Position numbers and translations under genes: made by a program
The notes under the pieces: model-generated
Database searches by the model: none
Told to the model about the DNA's origin: nothing
The model's input: the letters and a program-made list of their open reading frames with translations, nothing else
Assembly (NCBI GenBank): GCA_016794345.1
Contig: JAEUKE010000053.1
Location: forward strand, 44,274-108,273
Direction: 5' to 3'
Origin: Myxococcales bacterium
Lineage (GTDB): Bacteria; Myxococcota_A; Polyangia; Polyangiales; Polyangiaceae
Length of the DNA stretch: 64,000 nucleotides
Shown: one piece after another, positions 45,965 to 55,407 of the stretch
Layout: every line of letters begins with the position of its first letter
How positions within the stretch are numbered: position 1 is the first letter of the stretch

Positions 45965-46675
45965 TCACCCGACGCCCACCAGCGCAACGACCGTGCAGAC
46001 CACGAGCGCGCCCATCTCGACGGCGCTCTCGATCTTCGTCGAGATCTTCTTTCGCAGGCCCTTGCCCGCGACGTTGCCTGCGACGAGGGCGACGGCCAGG
46101 AGCGTCATCGGCAGCATGAACGTCGCGTCGAACAGTCCGCCCAGGCCGTAGCCGAGCACGCGCCCGAAATGCAGACAGACCGCGCCCATCGCGACCGTGC
46201 CGATGTACGCCGCTCCCTTCAGGCCCGCGCTGAGGAAGAGGGGACCCGTCAGGACACCGGCGCCGCCGGCCGTGGCGGTGAGGATGCCGATACCCGCGCC
46301 GCCGGTGGTGATGGCGCGTGGGCTGGGCTTCCACGTGTAGAGCCCGAGCGCGCGCGCCAACGTGAGGAGGGTCGCACCGATGAGGACCATCTGGAGCACG
46401 AGCGCGGGCAGCCGCGGGACGAAGTAGCCGGCGAGCAGGGCGGCCGGGATCGCGCCGAGCGCGAACGCCTTCGCGACCGTGAGGTTCACCTCGCGACGGA
46501 AGAGATAGGCGCGGTGGAGGTTCGCGACGAGCAACGCCGGCGTCGTGACCGCGAGCGCGTAGTGCGGCCCCTTCAGCGCCGACAGGACGACGATGAGCAG
46601 GAGGCCCCCGCCCATTCCGGCGATCGTGGTGAGGACACCGGCGAACAGGCCCAGGACGAGAAGCTCGACGATCAC
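45965..46675 (-). CDS. TSUP (TauE/SafE) family membrane permease
   Basis: 236 residues, GTG start. About seven to eight hydrophobic segments: LVLGLFAGVLTTIAGMGGGLLLIVVL at the start, ALGAIPAALLAGYFVP, MVLIGATLLTLAR, GAGIGILTATAGGAGVLTGP, LLAVALVAGNVAGKG, and a C-terminal segment. The two internally similar halves with the GxxxGGG and GAGVLTGP signature are TauE/SafE features; substrates are sulfonates, sulfite or other organic anions. The gene is divergent from a LysR regulator with a 70 bp gap, the usual arrangement of a regulated permease. Confidence 0.88.
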   Translation of the reverse strand: MIVELLVLGLFAGVLTTIAGMGGGLLLIVVLSALKGPHYALAVTTPALLVANLHRAYLFRREVNLTVAKAFALGAIPAALLAGYFVPRLPALVLQMVLIGATLLTLARALGLYTWKPSPRAITTGGAGIGILTATAGGAGVLTGPLFLSAGLKGAAYIGTVAMGAVCLHFGRVLGYGLGGLFDATFMLPMTLLAVALVAGNVAGKGLRKKISTKIESAVEMGALVVCTVVALVGVG

Positions 46676-46745
46676 GAGCTCAACCTAGGGCGCCAGCAAG
46701 CATCCGGCCCATGAAATGATCGGCCATGTTCGATAACGTTTGCTG
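46676..46745. promoter_or_regulatory. Divergent TSUP/LysR intergenic region
   Basis: Seventy bases separate the two starts and hold both promoters. AT-rich tracts (atgaaatgatcggccatgtt and gttcgataacgtttgctga) give several T-N11-A arrangements, the general LysR footprint, but no single box stands out. No strong -35/-10 pair could be placed. Confidence 0.35.
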
Positions 46746-47576
46746 ATGATCGAGTCGCTGCGCCATTTCCTGCTCATCGCCGACCAGGGCACGTTCACCG
46801 CGGCGGCGCGCCGAGCCCACCTGTCGCAGCCGGCCCTCACCGCGAGCATCCGCCGGCTGGAGGAGCAGCTCGACGCGAGGCTCTTCGACCGCGGCCGGCA
46901 CGGCGCGACCCTCACCGCCGCCGGGCGGGCGCTGGTGCCGCATGCGCGCGCGTCGGTTGTCGCGCTCGAGGAGGGCGTGTCGGCGGTCTCACGGCTCTCC
47001 GCGCTGGAGGCCGGGGAGGTGCGGATCGGCGGCGGGTCGACGGCGTGCACCTACCTGCTGCCGCCGGTGCTCTCTTCCTTCCGGAAGAAGCACCCGCAGG
47101 TGGCCATCTACCTCCGCGAGAGCCCGGAGGAGGAGGGACTCGACGCGTTCGAGCGCGGGGAGCTCGACCTCGTCGTCGCGAGCGGAAAACGCGGAGAGCT
47201 CTTTCGTCAGGAGGAGGTCGTGCTCGTTGGGCCGCCCGACGCCGACCCGAAGAACCTGCCGTTCATCACGTTTCCTCGCGGGAGCGCCGTCCGAGCCTTC
47301 CTCGACAAACACTTCCCCGATGCCGACATCACAATGGAGCTCGCCAGCATCTCGACGGTGAAGGGCAGCGTACGCGCCGGCCTGGGGATCGCGCTCATCT
47401 CGAGGAGCGCGGTGTCGACGGATCTCGCGCTCGGGCGGCTCGTGCTCGTGCGCGACCCGCGGGCGCCCATCCCCCGGCCGCTCCGGCTCGTGCATCGCGG
47501 CCTCGATCGGTTGAGCCCGCCGGCGCGCGCGCTCCGCGCGTTGCTCCTCGCCGGCGCGCCGAAGCGAGCTCGTTGA
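46746..47576 (+). CDS. LysR family transcriptional regulator
   Basis: 276 residues from ATG 46746; a TTG two codons upstream is in frame but weaker. N-terminal HTH: MIESLRHFLLIADQGTFTAAARRAHLSQPALTASIRRLEEQLDARLFDR (blocks FTAAARRAHLSQPALT and RRLEEQLDARLFDR). The C-terminal periplasmic-binding-like effector domain follows (VRIGGGSTACTYLLPPVLS, REEELDLVVASGKRG-like). It is divergent from the TSUP gene, which it probably regulates together with itself. The effector may be the permease substrate. Confidence 0.93.
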   Translation: MIESLRHFLLIADQGTFTAAARRAHLSQPALTASIRRLEEQLDARLFDRGRHGATLTAAGRALVPHARASVVALEEGVSAVSRLSALEAGEVRIGGGSTACTYLLPPVLSSFRKKHPQVAIYLRESPEEEGLDAFERGELDLVVASGKRGELFRQEEVVLVGPPDADPKNLPFITFPRGSAVRAFLDKHFPDADITMELASISTVKGSVRAGLGIALISRSAVSTDLALGRLVLVRDPRAPIPRPLRLVHRGLDRLSPPARALRALLLAGAPKRAR

Positions 47577-47612
47577 CACGTCGGGTGGGCTGACCGTTCA
47601 ATCCCCCCACCC

Positions 47613-48413
47613 ATGGCCAAGAGCTCGCCGCCGCGCGCCCGAAAGAAGGCGCCTGCCCGCGCGCCGAAGCCAAGCGTGGACGACGAGGCCGCGTTCCTCG
47701 CGTCGTACGACGCGAGCAGCTTTCCGCGTCCCAGCGTCGCGGTGGACGTGGTGCTCCTCACGGTCGACGAGGCCGACCTCGTCACGTTGCTCCTTCCTCG
47801 CGGAGATCACCCCTTCAAGGGAGCGTTCTCGCTGCCCGGCGGCTTCGTCGGGATGGGCGAGTCGCTCGACGATGCGGCGAGGCGGGTGCTCGCGGAGAAG
47901 GCAGGGCTCTCGGGGGTCTTCCTCGAGCAGCTCTACACCTTCGGATCGCCGCGCCGCGATCCGCGGACACGTGTGATCTCCGTGGCCTATTACGCGCTCG
48001 TCTCGCGCCCGCGCTCCGCGGAGGTGCGACCGGTCAGCGGGCCCGCGCCCGTCTGGGGAAGGATCGACGTCCCCTGGGAATCCGAGACGGGGGGGCCCGT
48101 CCTGGTGAAGCAGCCCGAAGATGGCTCGGCCATGGTCCTCGCCTTCGACCACGCGCACATCCTCGGCATGGCGGTGAAGCGGATCCGCGGAAAGCTCGAC
48201 TACACCCCCATCGGCTTCCAGCTCTTGCCCGAGCGCTTCACGCTGCTCGACCTCCAGACGGTCCACGAGACGATCCTCGGTCGCCCCGTGAACAAGGACT
48301 CATTCCGCAGGCGCATGCTCGCTTCCGGTCAGCTCGAGGCGACGGGCGAGCATCAGCAGGGTGCGGGCAGACCCGCGGAGCTCTACCGGTTCGTGCGGCG
48401 CTCCGCGGTCTGA
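47613..48413 (+). CDS. nrtR: NrtR-type transcriptional regulator of NAD metabolism (degenerate NUDIX + winged helix)
   Basis: 266 residues. A basic N-terminus leads to a Nudix domain (VDVVLLTVDEADLVTLLL, FSLPGGFVGMGESLDDAARR) in which the box reads GESLDDAARRVLAEKAGL: the RE-x2-EE core becomes RV..EK, so catalysis is probably lost, as in NrtR regulators that sense ADP-ribose. The C-terminal 55 residues match the NrtR winged helix: RFTLLDLQTVHETILGRP, NKDSFRRRMLASGQL, RPAELYRF. It precedes, on the same strand, an SPFH gene and an NAD-kinase-like gene. Proposed operator: palindrome 48669-48689. Confidence 0.82.
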   Translation: MAKSSPPRARKKAPARAPKPSVDDEAAFLASYDASSFPRPSVAVDVVLLTVDEADLVTLLLPRGDHPFKGAFSLPGGFVGMGESLDDAARRVLAEKAGLSGVFLEQLYTFGSPRRDPRTRVISVAYYALVSRPRSAEVRPVSGPAPVWGRIDVPWESETGGPVLVKQPEDGSAMVLAFDHAHILGMAVKRIRGKLDYTPIGFQLLPERFTLLDLQTVHETILGRPVNKDSFRRRMLASGQLEATGEHQQGAGRPAELYRFVRRSAV

Positions 48414-48444
48414 GCGGCGCGGCCGCGCCGGAGAGGGGTCGCTG

Positions 48445-48481
48445 GGCCGACGTCAGCGTGCAGAGGTGTGCACGTCTGCAC
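48445..48481 (+). repeat. 37 bp direct repeat, copy 1, containing a hairpin
   Basis: Identical over 37 bases to 48535-48571, 90 bp downstream. The 3' part forms GTGCAGA...TCTGCAC arms (9 bp in this copy) around GGTGTGCACG. It lies 31 bp after the nrtR stop. Between the two copies (48491-48518) a further inverted repeat CCAGCTCGG/CCGAGCTGG is present. May serve as a terminator or a protein-binding array. Confidence 0.7.
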
Positions 48482-48534
48482 GCGCCCTCACCAGCTCGGG
48501 CAAGCTCCGAGCTGGGGCGCGAGGGGGATAACTC

Positions 48535-48571
48535 GGCCGACGTCAGCGTGCAGAGGTGTGCACGTCTGCAC
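48535..48571 (+). repeat. 37 bp direct repeat, copy 2, containing a hairpin
   Basis: Exact second copy of the unit at 48445-48481; the hairpin arms GTGCAGA/TCTGCAC are seven bases here because the flanking base differs. The sequence from here to the promoter at 48662 contains no recognisable gene. Confidence 0.7.
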
Positions 48572-48661
48572 ATCGGGGCTCGCCGAGGGACCCGGGCCCC
48601 CGCGCGCCGGTCAGACCCTCCGCGGTGCACCCACACGCGACGACTCGAGCGGCCCCCTCCC

Positions 48662-48690
48662 TTGACGAATATATGCACAAGGCATATATG
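48662..48690 (+). promoter_or_regulatory. Promoter with overlapping palindromic operator upstream of the SPFH gene
   Basis: TTGACG (48662-48667) and TATATG (48685-48690) are a good sigma-70-type -35/-10 pair with a 17 bp spacer, the clearest promoter in the window. Embedded in it is a perfect palindrome ATATATGC-N5-GCATATAT (48669-48689), which a dimeric regulator bound there would use to block RNA polymerase. The nearest regulator is NrtR, directly upstream. The start codon at 48764 lies about 74 bp after the -10. Confidence 0.7.
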
Positions 48691-48763
48691 TGAGGTGCAT
48701 CAAAGGCGCAGGTCGGGGACTCCGCGCTCCCGCGGCGAGCCCCTGCCTCGAGGAGCAGGCACC

Positions 48764-49804
48764 ATGGCCGAGATATCTCGCTATCGCATCGTCCGTCATC
48801 TGCGCGCCGAGAGCGCGAGCCACGTCATCCACTACCGCCGCGGCAAGCTGGCGCGCAGCGGGCGCGGGCTGTCGTTCTGGTTCGCGCCCATGAGCGCGTC
48901 CATCGCGGAGGTGCCGGTCGACGATCGCGAGGTCCCCCTCGCGCTGACGGCCCGCACCGCCGACTACCAGGACGTGACCGTGCAGGGCGTCATCACGTAC
49001 CGCGTGATCGATCCGGAGGCGATCGCGCGCCGGGTCGACTTCACGATCGACAACGCGAAGGGCGTCCACCTCCGGCGACCGCTCGAGAAGATCCAGCTCG
49101 CGGTCGCGCAGCTCGCGCAGCAACACGCCAGCGAGTGGATCGCCCGGCGTCCGGTGCGCGACGTGCTCCGCGACGGCCCCGAGGCGGTGCGCGAGCGCGT
49201 TCGCGAGGCGCTGGACGGCGACGACGGGCTCGCTGCGCTGGGCCTCTCGATCGTGAGCGTCCGGGTCGCGTCCATCGCGCCGGTCCCCGATCTGGAGCGC
49301 GCGCTCGAGGCGCCGATGCGCGAGCGCATCCAGCAGGACGCCGACGAGGCGGCGTTTGCGCGCCGCGCGCTCGCGGTCGAGAAGGAGCGCGCCATCCAGG
49401 AGAACGAGCTGAAGAACCAGATTGAGCTCGCCCGACGCGAAGAGGAGCTCATCGCTCAGCGCGGCTCGAACGCGAAGCGGCAAGCCCAGGAGGACGCCGA
49501 GGCCCGTACGATCGCGTCGCAGAGCGAGGCCGCGAGGACGCGCACGCTCGCGGAGGGCCAGTCGGACTCGATCCGCCTCGTCGAGGGGGCGAAGGTCGAG
49601 CAGGAGCGCGCGCGCATGGAGATCCAGCAGAACGTGCCGCCCGCCGTGCTCGCGGCCCTCGCCGCCCGGGAGATCGCCGGCAAGCTCCAGCGAATCGAGC
49701 ACCTGCACGTCGGCGGCGACGCGCTGGGCCCGATGCTCTCCGAGCTGGCGGCAGCCGGGACCCGCGCGCTCGAGGAGCGCAACAAGGGGCGAGGCTCGTC
49801 GTGA
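48764..49804 (+). CDS. SPFH/Band 7 domain protein
   Basis: 346 residues from ATG 48764 (with GAGGAG about nine bases upstream); an open frame runs to 48458 but crosses the promoter and repeats. SPFH core at about 20-200: LSFWFAPMSASIAEVPVDDRE, VTVQGVITYRVIDPE, LGLSIVSVRVASIAP. From about 200 to 300 a Glu/Arg/Ala-rich coiled coil (EKERAIQENELKNQIELARR-like) mediates oligomers. No transmembrane segment is evident, unlike most Band 7 proteins, so it is probably peripheral or soluble. The stop overlaps the GTG start of the NAD-kinase-like gene (GTGA at 49801). Partners are inferred from this coupling. Confidence 0.88.
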   Translation: MAEISRYRIVRHLRAESASHVIHYRRGKLARSGRGLSFWFAPMSASIAEVPVDDREVPLALTARTADYQDVTVQGVITYRVIDPEAIARRVDFTIDNAKGVHLRRPLEKIQLAVAQLAQQHASEWIARRPVRDVLRDGPEAVRERVREALDGDDGLAALGLSIVSVRVASIAPVPDLERALEAPMRERIQQDADEAAFARRALAVEKERAIQENELKNQIELARREEELIAQRGSNAKRQAQEDAEARTIASQSEAARTRTLAEGQSDSIRLVEGAKVEQERARMEIQQNVPPAVLAALAAREIAGKLQRIEHLHVGGDALGPMLSELAAAGTRALEERNKGRGSS

Positions 49805-50694
49805 GCGGGGCGCCGCGGGCGGTCGTCGTCACCCGGCCCACCGAGCTCGAGCACGTGGTCGCGCGCCACGGGACGAGGGCACAAGCGCGCTTCGCGCTCG
49901 CGGCGCGCGGTCAGTCCATCGACGATATCGAGGGTCGTCACGCCGCATTCGAGGGGGTGCTCACGCGGGTCTCGCAGGCGATCCCCTCGCGCTGGCGGAG
50001 CGCTCGGGTCGGGCGCGCCGATCTCCCGCGGTTCGTCTGGGAGCCCGGGGACATCGTCCTCGCGGTGGGCCAGGACGGGCTCGTCGCGAATGTGGCCAAA
50101 TACCTCACGGGCCAGCTCGTCGTGGGGGTAAACCCCGACCCCTCACGGATCGACGGCGTCCTCGTGCGCCACGGGGCAGAGCGGCTCGCGGAGGTCCTCG
50201 CGCGGACCATGGAGCGGCGGGCGACCGTCGAAGAGCGCACGCTCGTGGAGGCCGAGCTCGACGACGGGCAGCGCTTGCGCGCCCTCAATGAGATCTACCT
50301 CGGCCACCGCACCCACCAGTCCTCGCGGTATTCGATCGGGTTCCACGACCACAAGGAGCGGCAGTCCTCCTCGGGCATCATCGTCGCGACAGGGACGGGC
50401 TCCACCGGATGGGCGCGGTCGATCGCGCAATCACGGCGCGAGAGCGTCGCGCTCCCCGCGCCGGCCGAGCCCGTCCTCGCCTTCTTCGTACGCGAGGCCT
50501 TCCCCAGCGTGTCGACCGGCTGCTCCATCACGCAGGGCCGGATCGGCGCGGACGAGGCGCTCGAGGTCCGGAGCGAGATCGAAGACGGCGGTGTGATCTT
50601 CGGCGACGGCCTGGAGGACGATCGGCTCCGTGTGGGCTGGGGCATGCGCGTTCAGGTAAAGGTCGCCCCAGAGCGCCTGCACCTCGTCGTGTGA
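49801..50694 (+). CDS. NAD-kinase-like protein
   Basis: 297 residues from GTG 49801. Similar to NAD kinases in two blocks: [17 protein letters not shown] near residue 90 (in place of the usual GGDGT) followed by [13 protein letters not shown], and a C-terminal NEIYLGHRT...[20 protein letters not shown] near 198, equivalent to NADK GLIVATPTGSTA. The catalytic GGD is GQD, so the phosphate donor geometry may differ, or it may be a sensor. Coupled to SPFH by a 4 bp overlap and close to nrtR, so NAD(H)-related function is the simplest reading. It is clearly not a housekeeping-type nadK. Confidence 0.78.
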   Translation: MSGAPRAVVVTRPTELEHVVARHGTRAQARFALAARGQSIDDIEGRHAAFEGVLTRVSQAIPSRWRSARVGRADLPRFVWEPGDIVLAVGQDGLVANVAKYLTGQLVVGVNPDPSRIDGVLVRHGAERLAEVLARTMERRATVEERTLVEAELDDGQRLRALNEIYLGHRTHQSSRYSIGFHDHKERQSSSGIIVATGTGSTGWARSIAQSRRESVALPAPAEPVLAFFVREAFPSVSTGCSITQGRIGADEALEVRSEIEDGGVIFGDGLEDDRLRVGWGMRVQVKVAPERLHLVV

Positions 50695-50746
50695 CGCAGC
50701 GCACCCCTCGACCTCTGCCGAGCTTCGTCCTAGAACGCTCCGCATC

Positions 50747-53413
<2,667 letters not shown>

Positions 53414-53426
53414 CGACTCTGTCATC

Positions 53427-53448
53427 CCCCCTCACGTCTGTGAGGGGG
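53427..53448. terminator. Hairpin terminator after acnA
   Basis: A perfect nine-base-pair stem CCCCCTCAC/GTGAGGGGG around a GTCT loop, 14 bp after the acnA stop and between two convergent genes (the CBS gene ends at 53501). No T-run follows, as is common in high-GC genomes; a bidirectional role is likely. The stretch gagggggtgaaaggg after the stem resembles that after the hairpin at 6521. Confidence 0.6.
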
Positions 53449-53500
53449 TGAAAGGGCGGGGCTGACGCCGGTGGGCGCAGGTCGTCGTCTGGGCCGCCGG

Positions 53501-54298
53501 TCAGCTGCTGACGGCGCGGGCGAAGTCGAGCCCCGTCACGACGCCCACGACCTCGCGGTGCTGTGTCACCAGCACGCGCCGCGAGCGCGTGGCGTGGGCG
53601 ATGGCCGCGGCTCGGTAGAGCGGCGTGCCGGTGTGGACGCAGGCCATGGCGTTGCACATCACGTCCTCGAGTGGCGTGTCGCCGGGGCGATCCTTCGCGG
53701 CGAGCGCGTCGACCTGCGAGAAGGTGCCGAGCGGCCAGCCATCTTCGTCCACCACGGCGAGTCCGGTGATGTGAGCGCGCGCAAGCCGATCGGTCGCGTG
53801 CGCAAGCGTTGCGCCGACCTCGATCGTGAAGGCCGGGTGGCTCATCACCTTCTCGACCGGGAGGGCGACCCGCGCTCCCTTGATCGCGCCGAGCAGATCC
53901 AGCGTGGAGAAGACGCCGATGAGCGCTCCGGCTTCCTCGACGAACAGGCGGTGGACCCGGTCTTTGACCAACCGGGCGGCGGCGGCGGACAGGGTGGTGT
54001 CCGGCGTCGTGGTGATCAGCGGACGCTTCACCATCGCCCCGGCCGTCGCGAGCGGCGTCGGCGCGACAGCCCCGCCGTGGCCGGCCGCGTGGCGCCGCCC
54101 TTGCTCGAGCAGGTCCGTGCGGGAGAGGGCGCCCAGCGGCGCGCCGTTCGGGCCCACGACCGGGACACACGAGATCCGCTCGCGCTCCAGGATGCGTCCG
54201 ACGTCGGTGAGGCTCGCGTCGGCCCTGACCGTCACGACCGAAGCCGTCATGAAGGCCTGGATCGGGGACTCGAGGTGCGTGCGTCGTGCGCTTTCCAT
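53501..54298 (-). CDS. Four-CBS-domain protein
   Basis: 265 residues. Two Bateman pairs with four recognisable CBS motifs: MTASVVTVRADASLTDVGRIL, KRPLITTTPDTTLSAAAARL, MSHPAFTIEVGATLAHATDRL, MCNAMACVHTGTPLYRAAAIA, each ending in a hydrophobic G-[VA]-[FVL]-[ST] block (GVFSTLDLLGA, GVVTGLDFARA). No catalytic domain is attached. CBS pairs bind adenine nucleotides such as AMP, ATP or S-adenosylmethionine. A second, smaller CBS protein lies nearby on the same strand, separated by a divergent gene. Confidence 0.85.
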   Translation of the reverse strand: MESARRTHLESPIQAFMTASVVTVRADASLTDVGRILERERISCVPVVGPNGAPLGALSRTDLLEQGRRHAAGHGGAVAPTPLATAGAMVKRPLITTTPDTTLSAAAARLVKDRVHRLFVEEAGALIGVFSTLDLLGAIKGARVALPVEKVMSHPAFTIEVGATLAHATDRLARAHITGLAVVDEDGWPLGTFSQVDALAAKDRPGDTPLEDVMCNAMACVHTGTPLYRAAAIAHATRSRRVLVTQHREVVGVVTGLDFARAVSS

Positions 54299-54385
54299 TT
54301 GCGCCAGGAGTGCAATAGCGAGGCCATGGGGTCAATCGTCACCGGGGCCTAAAGCCATGAGCCGGCGTGCCGTTGAGTCGACCGA

Positions 54386-54862
54386 GTGGAAACGCAGGCG
54401 CGAGCGGTCCAAGCACTCTACGACGACGGGCTCTTCGAGCTCACCGTCGGCGCGGCGTCGCGTCTCGTGTACGTCCGGCGCTCCGAGCGGGCCTTCCAGG
54501 ACGCGAAGGAGTGGGCGTCTGCCTACGCGAGGCTCACGCGTGAGATCGCGCGCTACGCACAGCCGGGCTGGAGCGTCGTTTACGATCTTCGGTTCGCGCG
54601 AGGGCGCAACGATCGCGAGTTCGAGACCTCCACGGCGGAGTACCGTCGCCGCATTTTCACGCTGTTCGATCAGACCGCCGTCGTCGTGCGGACCGCGGCG
54701 GGGCAGATGCAGGTCGCCCGTCACATCCGTGAGATACGCAGCAACGCGCGGGTGTTCTTCGATCTCCGCACCGCGCTCGCGAAGCTCGGTCTGCCCATGG
54801 CCCTGGCCGACGCCGTCGAGGCGCCGCTTCAGCCCGAGCTTCGCACCGCTAACTTTCGCTGA
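54386..54862 (+). CDS. Hypothetical protein, possibly STAS/SpoIIAA-like
   Basis: 158 residues from GTG 54386, 88 bp from the divergent CBS gene. The sequence SVVYDLRFARGRNDREFE, FDQTAVVVRTAAGQMQVARHIRE and VFFDLRTALAKLG looks like a small alpha/beta fold related to STAS/SpoIIAA-like proteins seen in myxobacteria (strand-helix alternation, VYDLR strand end), but the similarity is weak. The last 14 bases overlap the end of the convergent CBS gene. Function unknown. Confidence 0.65.
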   Translation: METQARAVQALYDDGLFELTVGAASRLVYVRRSERAFQDAKEWASAYARLTREIARYAQPGWSVVYDLRFARGRNDREFETSTAEYRRRIFTLFDQTAVVVRTAAGQMQVARHIREIRSNARVFFDLRTALAKLGLPMALADAVEAPLQPELRTANFR

Positions 54863-55328
54863 CGATCTCGACGATATCCATCGCGCTCAGGATGCCGACC
54901 AGCTGACCGATGTCGTCGGTGACGAGGACGCGGTGAACCCGATGTTTGGCCATGAGCTGTGCGGCGCGGCGGAGCGGGGCATCCTGCGACACCGTCACGA
55001 TGCGCTCCGACATGGCGTCGGCCACGCGCCGGCCATCCCCGGTGGCCTTGTCGAGCAAGGAGCCGACGAGCTTGTCGAGCCTGACAGGATCGTAAAACGT
55101 CGTCTCGCGATCCGCCTCCGAAGCAGGCGACACCACGGCGGTGAGGATGTCGGTCAGCGAGATCACACCGACGACGGTGCCCGCGTCGTCCACCACCGGC
55201 ATGCCGCTCACGCGGTTGGCGATGATCGTGCGCGCCGCCTCCTCGAGCGGCAGCTCGGGCGAGAGGGTCGCGACCTCGGGCCTCATGGCGCGCGCCACGC
55301 GCTCACCCATGCGGTCGTCGAGGCTCAT
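54849..55328 (-). CDS. Two-CBS-domain protein
   Basis: 159 residues: a single Bateman pair, MRPEVATLSPELPLEEAARTI with GVISLTDILTAV, and MSERIVTVSQDAPLRRAAQLM with GILSAMDIVEIV. No other domain. Its product is likely an adenosyl-ligand sensor acting on an unknown partner. The 3' end overlaps the convergent small gene by 14 bp; the 5' end is 79 bp from the divergent rhomboid gene. Confidence 0.85.
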   Translation of the reverse strand: MSLDDRMGERVARAMRPEVATLSPELPLEEAARTIIANRVSGMPVVDDAGTVVGVISLTDILTAVVSPASEADRETTFYDPVRLDKLVGSLLDKATGDGRRVADAMSERIVTVSQDAPLRRAAQLMAKHRVHRVLVTDDIGQLVGILSAMDIVEIVSES

Positions 55329-55407
55329 CGGACCACCCGGGCAGGAGAAACAACGGGCATCGTCGGGCTCACGAGGTCATCGTAGTCTACGGCGCCACCG
55401 CGCGAGA

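Noticed and set aside
48445..48571. CRISPR array
   Set aside because: Only two copies, both containing internal palindromes, with no cas genes in the window.
48458..48763. N-terminal extension of the SPFH protein, coding through the repeats
   Set aside because: Crosses a clear promoter and hairpins; the ATG at 48764 has a ribosome site and starts the domain.
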